NCBI GenBank assembly: GCA_039803545.1
Contig: JBDRYS010000001.1
Coordinates: 251,866-315,865 of the forward strand
DNA from: a candidate division WOR-3 bacterium
GTDB lineage: Bacteria > Hydrothermota > Hydrothermia > UBA1063
Direction: 5' to 3'
DNA length: 64,000 bases
Under the pieces are notes generated by a model. That model did not search any database and was not told the DNA's origin. It saw nothing but the letters and a program-made list of their open reading frames with translations. Below, piece by piece: positions 8,328-15,076 of the stretch. A program made the position numbers and the translations under genes. The first letter of the stretch is position 1. Each line of letters begins with the position of its first letter.

Positions 8328-9839
8328 CTATTTAGTAACGATGAATTTCTTTAATCCGCTTGTTTTACTGCCTTTTACGTTTATGAAATAGATTCCAGTC
8401 GGAAGTTCGCTGGTTTCAATAGTGTACTCTTTTATTCCTTTATTAATTTCGAAGTTCTTTACAATCCTGCCATCCGTAGACAAGATCATTCCATTTACGC
8501 TTTCTTCCAGCCCAGCGCCAAAGTGCAGTGTGATCGTTCCTTTTGAAATTGTATTAATTGTAAAGTTTAAATTTGGTGGCAGAAGATTATTTTCAAATAC
8601 CCCAACCGCTGTCATATTATCTACACAAAAATATGTACTGTCGTAGAAGAAAAAGGGATAGCTAAAGTGCACGAAATCTCTCGCCCATACTACTGCTGGT
8701 ATTGAGATGTCGTATCGATTTGCAATCCTTGGAAGATACGAGTTAACATCCCTAAGAATATAAGTGTAATAGGGATGTTCGTCTGAAACGAGAACTGGTG
8801 TTCCCCAGCTCATACCACCTCCTGAGCAACTGGCCTCTACGAAATAAAGTATATTGTTTCTCGTGAAAAGTGTGTTAAATCCTCTGAAGTATGGAGGAAT
8901 CGACCATGGAATAACTACCGGCGTAGATTCTATTGAGTCAGCGTAATTAAAATTAAAGTCGTAGGTTACAACACTATTGCCATAGTCATTGCTGAAGATG
9001 TATTTGATGTCTCCATCCACCTCGTATAGGCATATCAAATATCCACCCGATGCAACACTTAGGGAAGGGTATTTTGAATCTATTGAAGGGTCGTTTTCCA
9101 CATTTTTATAACCTGTATAATAGAACAGTCTGTCCGGTTTGTCATTAAATATCCACAGGAAATGGTCTTTCTTGTTTGTAGAGCGATCTAAATATTCAAT
9201 GGTTGCATACACTTTAATAGTATCATTCCTGAGGGCTGCGTCTATTTCCCTGTAGGTATAATAAATAGAAGAATTTGGGTAACTCACACTATCGACGGTT
9301 TGAAAAGAGCCCCAATTGATGGACCTATATATTTTCAAGATGTCATAGGTTGAGTTTCTGGATGTATAAGCAACGTATAGTGTTAGAGTATCATTTTTAA
9401 CAGCTTTTGAAAAAGATGCGGATACCACGCTGTCAGAAGATGCACCAATTTGAACCGCATTGACATAGGTTAGAGCTTGTAGGTCGAAAACAACCATCCA
9501 AAGTTCTCCATCTTCTGTCAACCAGAGTAAAAGCCCGTATGGCTCATAGTATTTGAGTTGTACGCTTCTTAAGTTGTGCCCAGGGTAACTAATGTCCGCA
9601 GAGTTGTTCCAAGTTTGGCCTGCATCGGTCGATTTATAGAGATTTACATAGGAATCGCTACCCTGATTGTATCCTACTGAGACAATCATATTTGTGTCAT
9701 TCGGCCAAATTATATCGTAGGATACTGGGTATTGATTATTGCTTCTTCTCATGGTGTCGATGACTATGTCATTACCCCATGCGAAAAGAAGCACAGGTAT
9801 GGCCATTCCCACCAACACATTCACTATTTTACTTTTCAT
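8328..9839 (-). CDS. Secreted sialidase-like beta-propeller protein with sorting domain (paralogue 1)
   Basis: Exported protein of 503 aa. The start is set at ATG 9839, where AAAGGAG lies 4 nt upstream and a clear signal peptide begins (MKSKIVNVLVGMAIPVLLFAWG); a longer 516-aa reading lacks a signal at its N-terminus. One full Asp-box, STDAGQTW, is visible, typical of BNR/sialidase beta-propellers. The tail LPTGIYFINVKGS...KKFIVTK is a type IX-style sorting domain. It is a diverged copy of the next gene: both begin with a W/G-N/S-D-I-V-x2-TMR and NNQYP pattern. The enzyme residues of sialidases are not evident, so a surface or adhesive role is as likely as catalysis. Confidence 0.85.
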   Translation of the reverse strand: MKSKIVNVLVGMAIPVLLFAWGNDIVIDTMRRSNNQYPVSYDIIWPNDTNMIVSVGYNQGSDSYVNLYKSTDAGQTWNNSADISYPGHNLRSVQLKYYEPYGLLLWLTEDGELWMVVFDLQALTYVNAVQIGASSDSVVSASFSKAVKNDTLTLYVAYTSRNSTYDILKIYRSINWGSFQTVDSVSYPNSSIYYTYREIDAALRNDTIKVYATIEYLDRSTNKKDHFLWIFNDKPDRLFYYTGYKNVENDPSIDSKYPSLSVASGGYLICLYEVDGDIKYIFSNDYGNSVVTYDFNFNYADSIESTPVVIPWSIPPYFRGFNTLFTRNNILYFVEASCSGGGMSWGTPVLVSDEHPYYTYILRDVNSYLPRIANRYDISIPAVVWARDFVHFSYPFFFYDSTYFCVDNMTAVGVFENNLLPPNLNFTINTISKGTITLHFGAGLEESVNGMILSTDGRIVKNFEINKGIKEYTIETSELPTGIYFINVKGSKTSGLKKFIVTK

Positions 9840-9871
9840 GGCTCTCCTTTGCCCTTTTGGGGCTGTTTGTT

Positions 9872-11389
9872 TTACCATATTAAAAATTTTTCTACGCTTA
9901 AAAGCGAATTTTTGTCCTTAAGTGCAATAAAATATGCACCCTTTTTGAACCTTTTTATTTCTAAATCAAAGTTTTTAGACCCCGAAGGTACTGAAAAACT
10001 CTCGATAAGTTTTCCCTCTATGTTGTAAATTTCCCCTTTAAGTTCGCCTTTAGTAATGTTCTCGAGGTTCAAATGAATAAAGTCGCCATAAATGTTCAGG
10101 CTGAAAAGCTTTATATTTTGTTTTGGTTTCTCGCTGACCGGAACTTGTTCCATTTTATCGATTACAAAATAGGTACTGTCATAAAAAGGAGAACCATAGA
10201 ATAAATGCCAGAAATCCTGGGGCCAGATTAAAACAGGGATATATTCATCCTTTAAAGTTGCAACCTCGGGGTTGTAGGAAATTGATTGGAAGTTGTACGG
10301 TGTTTTACAAACTGGTATTTCATTGGATACAAGTACAGGAGGTGAAAATTGAATTGAATTTCCATTTACTGTTGCCTCTACATAGTAAAGTTTACTGCCA
10401 TAGGTTGCGCTGCCACGGGAATAGATTATGTGAAAACCAAGATTTCCATTGTTATTATAACCCTTTACAAAAGGTCCCCATTCCACGGAATCGGTTGAGT
10501 TGTAGGGAAAATTGTACATCCCCATATTCCCGAAATACTCATAAGCGACCACGTATTTTAGATCGTTGTCTGTTTGGAGGAGTGATAGTGCATATGGTCC
10601 TGAAACGCCGAGGGAAGTGTTAAGAGGGCTTGCATATTGTAATGGGTATCCCAATACGGTATTGATAATGTTTCCGGAAGGTTCTTCTCTAAGGATTCTA
10701 AAATTTAGTGATGCTTTGTTATTTGAGCGATCAAGGTTTTCGAGAGTTAGATAGAGCATAGTAGTGTCGTGGTTTAACGTGGCGTCTAGATCTTTAAGGA
10801 AAAGAAAATTTGTATTGTTGGTGAAAAGTTGTGTGAAAACCTGCTGGAAAGAAGAATAGTTTGAAGATTTGTATATCTTTAAAACGTCCGTGTTTGAATT
10901 TGTGTTCCTTGTGATGAGGACAATATAAAGATTCGTAGTATCGCCTTTTTTAATACATACAATTTTTGCATCTACTATGCTGTCTGACTCAGTCAAAGTG
11001 CCACCATAGTAAGAATTCAGATTGTTACGGTTATGAAGTGTCAAACCAAGTCTGTTTCCCTGTCCCTGCCAGAGCGCTACCAAATAAGGTGGGGATTCGA
11101 GAAGCTGTATTCCGTTGATTTTTGTTCCGATCCATTGGGCAGTTGCAACATGATTCCAGCAATTGCCTCTATCGTTAGAGTTGTAAAAATAGATATAGGC
11201 ATTGGAATCCGAGTCGTTGAAACCAATTCCAACCAGCATGTCGGTGCTATCGCGCCACGTTATGTCATAACCTGCAGGATACTGGTTATTGCCACTTCTC
11301 ATTGTTTCAACCACAATGTCGCTTCCCCACCCCCATAATAAAACAGGGGCTAATATGAGGACCGACTTGATGATTTTTCTACTGTGCAT
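9872..11389 (-). CDS. Secreted beta-propeller-like protein with sorting domain (paralogue 2)
   Basis: Exported protein of 505 aa. The start is set at ATG 11389, 4 nt after GGAGG and at the beginning of a signal peptide (MHSRKIIKSVLILAPVLLWGWG). It shares the N-terminal pattern DIVVETMRSGNNQYPAGYDI with the downstream paralogue. Its Asp-box has decayed to SNDRGNCW, with Thr replaced by Cys. It ends FKKGAYFIALKDKN...KFLIW, a sorting-type tail with an unusual final Trp. It lies 32 bp upstream of paralogue 1, and both probably share one transcript that stops at the 8273-8308 hairpin. Function is unknown beyond fold and surface location. Confidence 0.85.
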   Translation of the reverse strand: MHSRKIIKSVLILAPVLLWGWGSDIVVETMRSGNNQYPAGYDITWRDSTDMLVGIGFNDSDSNAYIYFYNSNDRGNCWNHVATAQWIGTKINGIQLLESPPYLVALWQGQGNRLGLTLHNRNNLNSYYGGTLTESDSIVDAKIVCIKKGDTTNLYIVLITRNTNSNTDVLKIYKSSNYSSFQQVFTQLFTNNTNFLFLKDLDATLNHDTTMLYLTLENLDRSNNKASLNFRILREEPSGNIINTVLGYPLQYASPLNTSLGVSGPYALSLLQTDNDLKYVVAYEYFGNMGMYNFPYNSTDSVEWGPFVKGYNNNGNLGFHIIYSRGSATYGSKLYYVEATVNGNSIQFSPPVLVSNEIPVCKTPYNFQSISYNPEVATLKDEYIPVLIWPQDFWHLFYGSPFYDSTYFVIDKMEQVPVSEKPKQNIKLFSLNIYGDFIHLNLENITKGELKGEIYNIEGKLIESFSVPSGSKNFDLEIKRFKKGAYFIALKDKNSLLSVEKFLIW

Positions 11390-11410
11390 GGTTCCTCCAT
11401 TGTTTAACAT

Positions 11411-11758
11411 CCCACTGCGTAAGTGGAATGCAGGTTTCCTGAATATCGATCCTCAAACTACGGGGAGCGGTATTCGATTTTGTTTTTTAAAGAGCTTAAT
11501 TTAAATCAAACATTGTTTGAACTAATTATATACTTAAAACTATTTGGTGTCAAATCGATTACAAATGGGGCTTGGCAAGGCTTACAACAAGAAAAGAAAC
11601 TTCAGGTAAGCATCAGAACAAAAGTTGAAAATAGTTCAATTAACTTAATTTTGAGGAGGTATGCATATTTGACGAAACAAATTTCCTTGGATTACATTTT
11701 GGAGCGTCCATAATGACTAAGAAGCTGGCAATTGTAAAAGATTGAGAGGAGGCGTGGC
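11411..11758. other. Gene-poor stretch with no supported intact gene
   Basis: No reading frame here has a convincing start, SD and protein-like composition together. A GAGGAGG-type site near 11654 is followed only by very short frames (for example MTKKLAIVKD at 11713-11745). The stretch lies directly before a decayed TM2 gene and may hold remnants of further degraded genes. Confidence 0.5.
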
Positions 11759-12106
11759 GTGTTTGAACAATATAGCCGGGTAAAAAGTTGTATAAATTGC
11801 GGCACGGAAATTAACGCTAAAGCGGAAATCTGCCTATATGTGGTGTAGGCAACCTTTAGCGAGTCCCAATCAGGTAAGAACAGGCTGAAAGCTGCATTGC
11901 TTGCACTTTTTTGTGAGGCAGGTGCTCATAAAGTCTATCTTGGGCAAACTTAATGGGGTTTAGTATAATTACTTTTCTGTTGAACTCTAATACCTGCCAT
12001 TATAGCGTTCGCAGAGTTTATAATACTACTTTCAATGGGTGATGGGAAGTTCCACGAAAATATGCATGATAAATGCCTTCCCTTCTGGGAAAAGGCAAGG
12101 ATATAG
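11759..12106 (+). pseudogene. Decayed zinc-ribbon + TM2-domain membrane protein
   Basis: A GAGGAGG site (11746-11752) is followed 6 nt later by GTG, giving FEQYSRVKSCINCGTEINAKAEIC; the frame then reaches a stop at 11843-11845. Shifting by one base directly after that Cys restores CPICGVGN, the second zinc knuckle. Further on, another frame reads KNRLKAALLALF, GAHKVYLGQ, the start of a TM2 domain (normally GaHrFYLGk), then stops. A last segment, PAIIAFAEFIILLSMGDGKF, matches the second TM2 helix and its short tail, ending at 12106. At least one frameshift and several stops are needed, so this is a pseudogene of a CxxC-x16-CxxC + TM2 protein. Confidence 0.75.
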
Positions 12107-12266
12107 GTGAATTTTTTTATATTGGCTTCCTATTTGTTCTCGGTGTGCAGGCTTAGTTTGAAAGTTTTGGTACAAAAGTTAGAAGAGTTCTCCCAAATTT
12201 TTGCCCCCACCTGCTTAAGCGATTAACATGTTTAGTCCCGAACTCTGGTTATCACGCTCTTTTGTA
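12107..12266. other. Intergenic stretch between TM2 remnant and tRNA promoter
   Basis: No gene, hairpin terminator or repeat could be supported in this stretch. Confidence 0.4.
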
Positions 12267-12295
12267 TTGAATATTCGCGAATCATTAATTATAAT
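12267..12295 (+). promoter_or_regulatory. Promoter of the tRNA-Cys/tRNA-Leu unit
   Basis: TTGAAT (12267-12272), a 17-nt spacer and a perfect TATAAT (12290-12295). Mature tRNA-Cys begins 10 nt after the -10. The spacer contains the palindrome ATTCGCGAAT. Confidence 0.85.
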
Positions 12296-12305
12296 TTTCT
12301 AACAC

Positions 12306-12379
12306 GGCGACGTAGCCAAGCGGCCTAAGGCGGCGGTTTGCAAAACCGCTATTCCCCGGTTCAAATCCGGGCGTCGCCT
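12306..12379 (+). tRNA. tRNA-Cys (anticodon GCA)
   Basis: Acceptor stem GGCGACG pairs with CGTCGCC. The anticodon stem-loop GCGGT-TTGCAAA-ACCGC carries GCA, and the T-loop TTCAAAT follows CCCGG. The discriminator is U, the known identity element for cysteine tRNA. CCA is not encoded and must be added after transcription. Confidence 0.97.
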
Positions 12380-12381
12380 TT

Positions 12382-12465
12382 GCCGGGGTGGCGGAAAGGC
12401 AGACGCAGGGGACTTAAAATCCCCTGGGACAAAATCCCGTGCGGGTTCAAGTCCCGCCCCCGGCA
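12382..12465 (+). tRNA. tRNA-Leu (anticodon TAA)
   Basis: Type II tRNA with acceptor GCCGGGG pairing with CCCCGGC and discriminator A73. The anticodon stem-loop GGGGA-CTTAAAA-TCCCC carries TAA, and a long variable arm (GGGAC/ATCCC region) is present. It lies 2 nt after tRNA-Cys. CCA is not encoded. The next coding start is only 10 nt downstream. Confidence 0.97.
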
Positions 12466-12475
12466 CTTTAGAAAA

Positions 12476-12739
12476 ATGCTACTTCAAAGAACGAGTAAAA
12501 ATGTTTTTATATCAATCCTTATAGGCCTAATTTTTGGGAGTATAATAGGGAAAGTTTTATTTCACATTTTTCCAGAAAGCCCCGCCAGAAAGATAGTTTT
12601 TGAGGAAATTAGAATTGGGATTCCACAAATAAGCTTGAATCTTGGAATTTTGGGTTTTAGTTTTTCTTTTTACTTTGTGATTAGTATTTTTTCCGTAATT
12701 TTCGCTCTTTTTGTGATTTACTTGCTGATTAAGCTCTGA
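12476..12739 (+). CDS. Small DUF4321-like membrane protein
   Basis: Protein of 87 aa with two hydrophobic helices: VFISILIGLIFGSIIGKVLF near the N-terminus and a C-terminal helix through residues 60-85. The GSIIGK turn and the ISLNLGILGFSFSFYF segment resemble the DUF4321 family of small bacterial membrane proteins of unknown function. The ATG lies 10 nt after the 3' end of tRNA-Leu and has no SD, so it is probably transcribed from the tRNA promoter and released by tRNA 3' processing. A longer frame from 12338 runs through both tRNAs and was not accepted. It overlaps the 3' end of the convergent aminotransferase gene by 11 bp. Confidence 0.7.
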   Translation: MLLQRTSKNVFISILIGLIFGSIIGKVLFHIFPESPARKIVFEEIRIGIPQISLNLGILGFSFSFYFVISIFSVIFALFVIYLLIKL

Positions 12740-13934
12740 GTCCTCTCTCTTTTCTCAGCTTTTCAAGACCATCGGCGATACGGTTTGATGCCTCTATTAA
12801 ATTCTCTAAGGAGTTTGCGAAGGAGATTCTAACATGGTTTTTGCCATTTTCACCGAAGGCATCACCGGGAAGTAGAGCTACTTTATAGTTTTCAAGTAAA
12901 TATTTTGCAAACTCTGCAGAGTCTATGTTAACTTTGATTTCCGGGAAGAAATAAAAGGCACCCTTTGGTTTGGAAATGTGGATACCTTCTACGTCTTTTA
13001 AAATGCTATATATTTTGTCCCTTCTTTTCTGGAACTCATTGACCATTCTGGAGATGAATTCTTCTCCCTCTTTTAGGGCAACAATGCCAGCCCTTTGTAT
13101 GAACTCTGGAACGCAGGAGAAGGAATTTTGAATGAGTTTGACAACAGCACCGACCAGTTCCTTTGGTAAAACCCCGTATCCCAATCTGAATCCCGTCATC
13201 GCATAGGTTTTCGAAAAGGCGTCAATAAGGATAATATTATGGTGGCTATCTGTGTAGTTTAAAATGCTGTTATGCTCCTCTCCATCAAAGTAAATTCTCG
13301 AGTAGACTTCGTCAGAGATGATGAGCAGGTTATTTTCGTCTGCGATCTTAACAATTTCTTTTAATTCTTCTGGAGTATGTATCATCCCCGTTGGGTTGGA
13401 TGGCGTGTTTATAATTATGCAGGTAGTCTTTCTATCTATTTTTGTTCTTAAATCGTCGAAATCAATTGCAAAGTTTCTAGATTTATCCAATTTATAAGGA
13501 ACGGGGATTGCTCCAATAAAGCTTATCAAGCTTTTATAGGAAAGATATCCCGGATCCGGATAGAGCACTTTTTCCCCTGGGTTGACTGCTGCAAGAAGCG
13601 CGAAGAGGATCATGGGCTTTGCGCCTGGGGTAATAACGATTTGCTCCGGTTCAACCTTTATTTTTCTAAAACTCCTCTCGTACTCAGCTATTGCCTTTCT
13701 GAGCTCAATTATTCCTTGCGCTGTAGTGTAGTGGGTTTCACCTCGGCGCAGAGATTCAATAAGGGCGTTAATGGAAGATTCGGGAGGATTAAAATCAGGT
13801 TCTCCTATTTCCAGGTGTATGACTTTTTCACCCTGCTTCTCAAGTTCTTTCGCTTTTCCAAGGACCGCAAAAGAGGCCGATTCCTCAATCCTTTCAATAA
13901 TTTTTGCCTGAACGAGTTTATTATCCTTTATCAT
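12729..13934 (-). CDS. Class I PLP-dependent aminotransferase (aspartate aminotransferase-like)
   Basis: Cytosolic transaminase of fold type I, 401 aa, near the usual length. Visible residues: Asn180 in NTPSNPTG, Asp208 and Tyr211 in ISDEVYSRI, Schiff-base Lys242 in DAFSKTYAMTG, and Arg250. The N-terminal IGEPDFNPP motif is typical of the Igamma aspartate/alanine aminotransferases. It is the last gene of an operon with the KOW protein (5 bp gap) and the DUF2723 protein. Aspartate with 2-oxoglutarate is the likely pair, but related enzymes use alanine or aromatic residues, so substrate is inferred. Confidence 0.92.
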   Translation of the reverse strand: MIKDNKLVQAKIIERIEESASFAVLGKAKELEKQGEKVIHLEIGEPDFNPPESSINALIESLRRGETHYTTAQGIIELRKAIAEYERSFRKIKVEPEQIVITPGAKPMILFALLAAVNPGEKVLYPDPGYLSYKSLISFIGAIPVPYKLDKSRNFAIDFDDLRTKIDRKTTCIIINTPSNPTGMIHTPEELKEIVKIADENNLLIISDEVYSRIYFDGEEHNSILNYTDSHHNIILIDAFSKTYAMTGFRLGYGVLPKELVGAVVKLIQNSFSCVPEFIQRAGIVALKEGEEFISRMVNEFQKRRDKIYSILKDVEGIHISKPKGAFYFFPEIKVNIDSAEFAKYLLENYKVALLPGDAFGENGKNHVRISFANSLENLIEASNRIADGLEKLRKERGLRA

Positions 13935-13939
13935 TTCCT

Positions 13940-15067
13940 TTATTCCTCAATTATCTCAACGTTAGCTCTTGGGACGATGACCCTTTCACCATTATCAAAT
14001 TCTAATTCCAGCACCCTTACCTTTGCCTCGGTTTCAATAATCTGAAGCTCTGGTGGTAGGGCAGTTACCTTTCCAATTCTACCGAAGTAAGGTTCTCTAA
14101 TTACCCTGACAATTGTACCTATGGCTAATCCCTGACTGAGCTCTTCCTCGCTCTCTTCAGAAACTACCTGTCCTTCCGGAATTGCTACAATCACTTCTGG
14201 CCTTATGACTCCAGCTCTGATTTGGGTTGCACCATTCATTGAGGCTTTTTTCCCGTTCAGCTCAAGGAAAAGTTCGAAGGTTCTCTTTGCCATTGGAAGC
14301 TTTCCAAATCCTTCTGTAATCATCAACGTTATTCCCTTTTGTTCATTACCTGTTATTGCCACTCCAATGTCATATCCGAGAAAATCTTTTAAATTCTTAT
14401 CATCTATTGCCCCAACTACGACACCCTTTACTCCGCATTTTACAGCTTCTCTAAGTGCTTCGGAGGTAACGTAACTACCACCTATAAGAATTTTTCCTTT
14501 CATTTCGGGTGTTATCTTTTCCTTTGTTAATTCTTCGTCAGGAGATTTTGCAACAACCAGGATTTCCCCAATAGTTTCTCCCCCGATTCCGAAAATTCCC
14601 TGTATGAAACTTGCTGTAGTCTCTACAACCACTCCTTCATTAGGAATTACCTCTACCACCGTTCCATCGATATAAGCGTTTACAGTTATCGGGATGGGAG
14701 GTTCTCTGAGAATTACCTGTCCTGTGATATTGGAAATGCTCTCTATGTATCCATCTACTGGTGAAGTAACGGTATTTTTGAAGAGCCCGAAAAAGCTCTT
14801 AGATTCAGCAATTGGTTCTCCCTTTTTAACAGGGTCATTTACCTTTTTAATCATTACACTGTTTATTTCCTGGGGTGGGATTGAGAGAAGACCTGCGACA
14901 TTTATAGGCTGAACATTTCCAGGTAGCTCGGTCTTAGCAACCACTGTTTCCGCTGATACCTTATCGCCCACCTTTACAACTACTTCACCCGGCAAAGGTA
15001 ATCTTCTCTCTTTTCTCAGAACTGTTTTTCTTGTAACTTTCAAACCAGGCGTATAAGCATGAGCCAT
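13940..15067 (-). CDS. Barrel-sandwich (RnfC/lipoyl-like) and KOW domain protein, function unknown
   Basis: Protein of 375 aa with an AGGAGGT site directly before the ATG. The N-terminus (RRLPLPGEVVVKVGDKVSAE) resembles the RnfC-type barrel-sandwich hybrid, and a second such unit follows (TVTSPVDGYIESISNITGQV, about residues 97-116). No lipoyl- or biotin-accepting lysine motif is evident. The middle (GKILIGGSYVTSEALREAV, then GVKGVVVGAI) looks alpha/beta and is unassigned. The C-terminal 65 residues form a KOW-like module (GTIVRVIREPYFGRIGKV). It has no signal peptide. It sits between the DUF2723 glycosyltransferase-like protein and an aminotransferase in one operon. I do not know its role. 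Confidence 0.7.
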   Translation of the reverse strand: MAHAYTPGLKVTRKTVLRKERRLPLPGEVVVKVGDKVSAETVVAKTELPGNVQPINVAGLLSIPPQEINSVMIKKVNDPVKKGEPIAESKSFFGLFKNTVTSPVDGYIESISNITGQVILREPPIPITVNAYIDGTVVEVIPNEGVVVETTASFIQGIFGIGGETIGEILVVAKSPDEELTKEKITPEMKGKILIGGSYVTSEALREAVKCGVKGVVVGAIDDKNLKDFLGYDIGVAITGNEQKGITLMITEGFGKLPMAKRTFELFLELNGKKASMNGATQIRAGVIRPEVIVAIPEGQVVSEESEEELSQGLAIGTIVRVIREPYFGRIGKVTALPPELQIIETEAKVRVLELEFDNGERVIVPRANVEIIEE

Positions 15068-15076
15068 ATTTACCTC

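Noticed and set aside
10258-10623. 121-codon plus-strand frame within the propeller gene
   Set aside because: Antisense to a strong secreted-protein gene; no start signal.
11423-11713. 96-codon open frame on the plus strand
   Set aside because: No SD, no recognisable motif and low-quality composition; it lies in a decayed stretch.
12338-12475. Upstream extension of the DUF4321-like gene
   Set aside because: It would run through both tRNA genes; the encoded residues are just tRNA sequence in frame.
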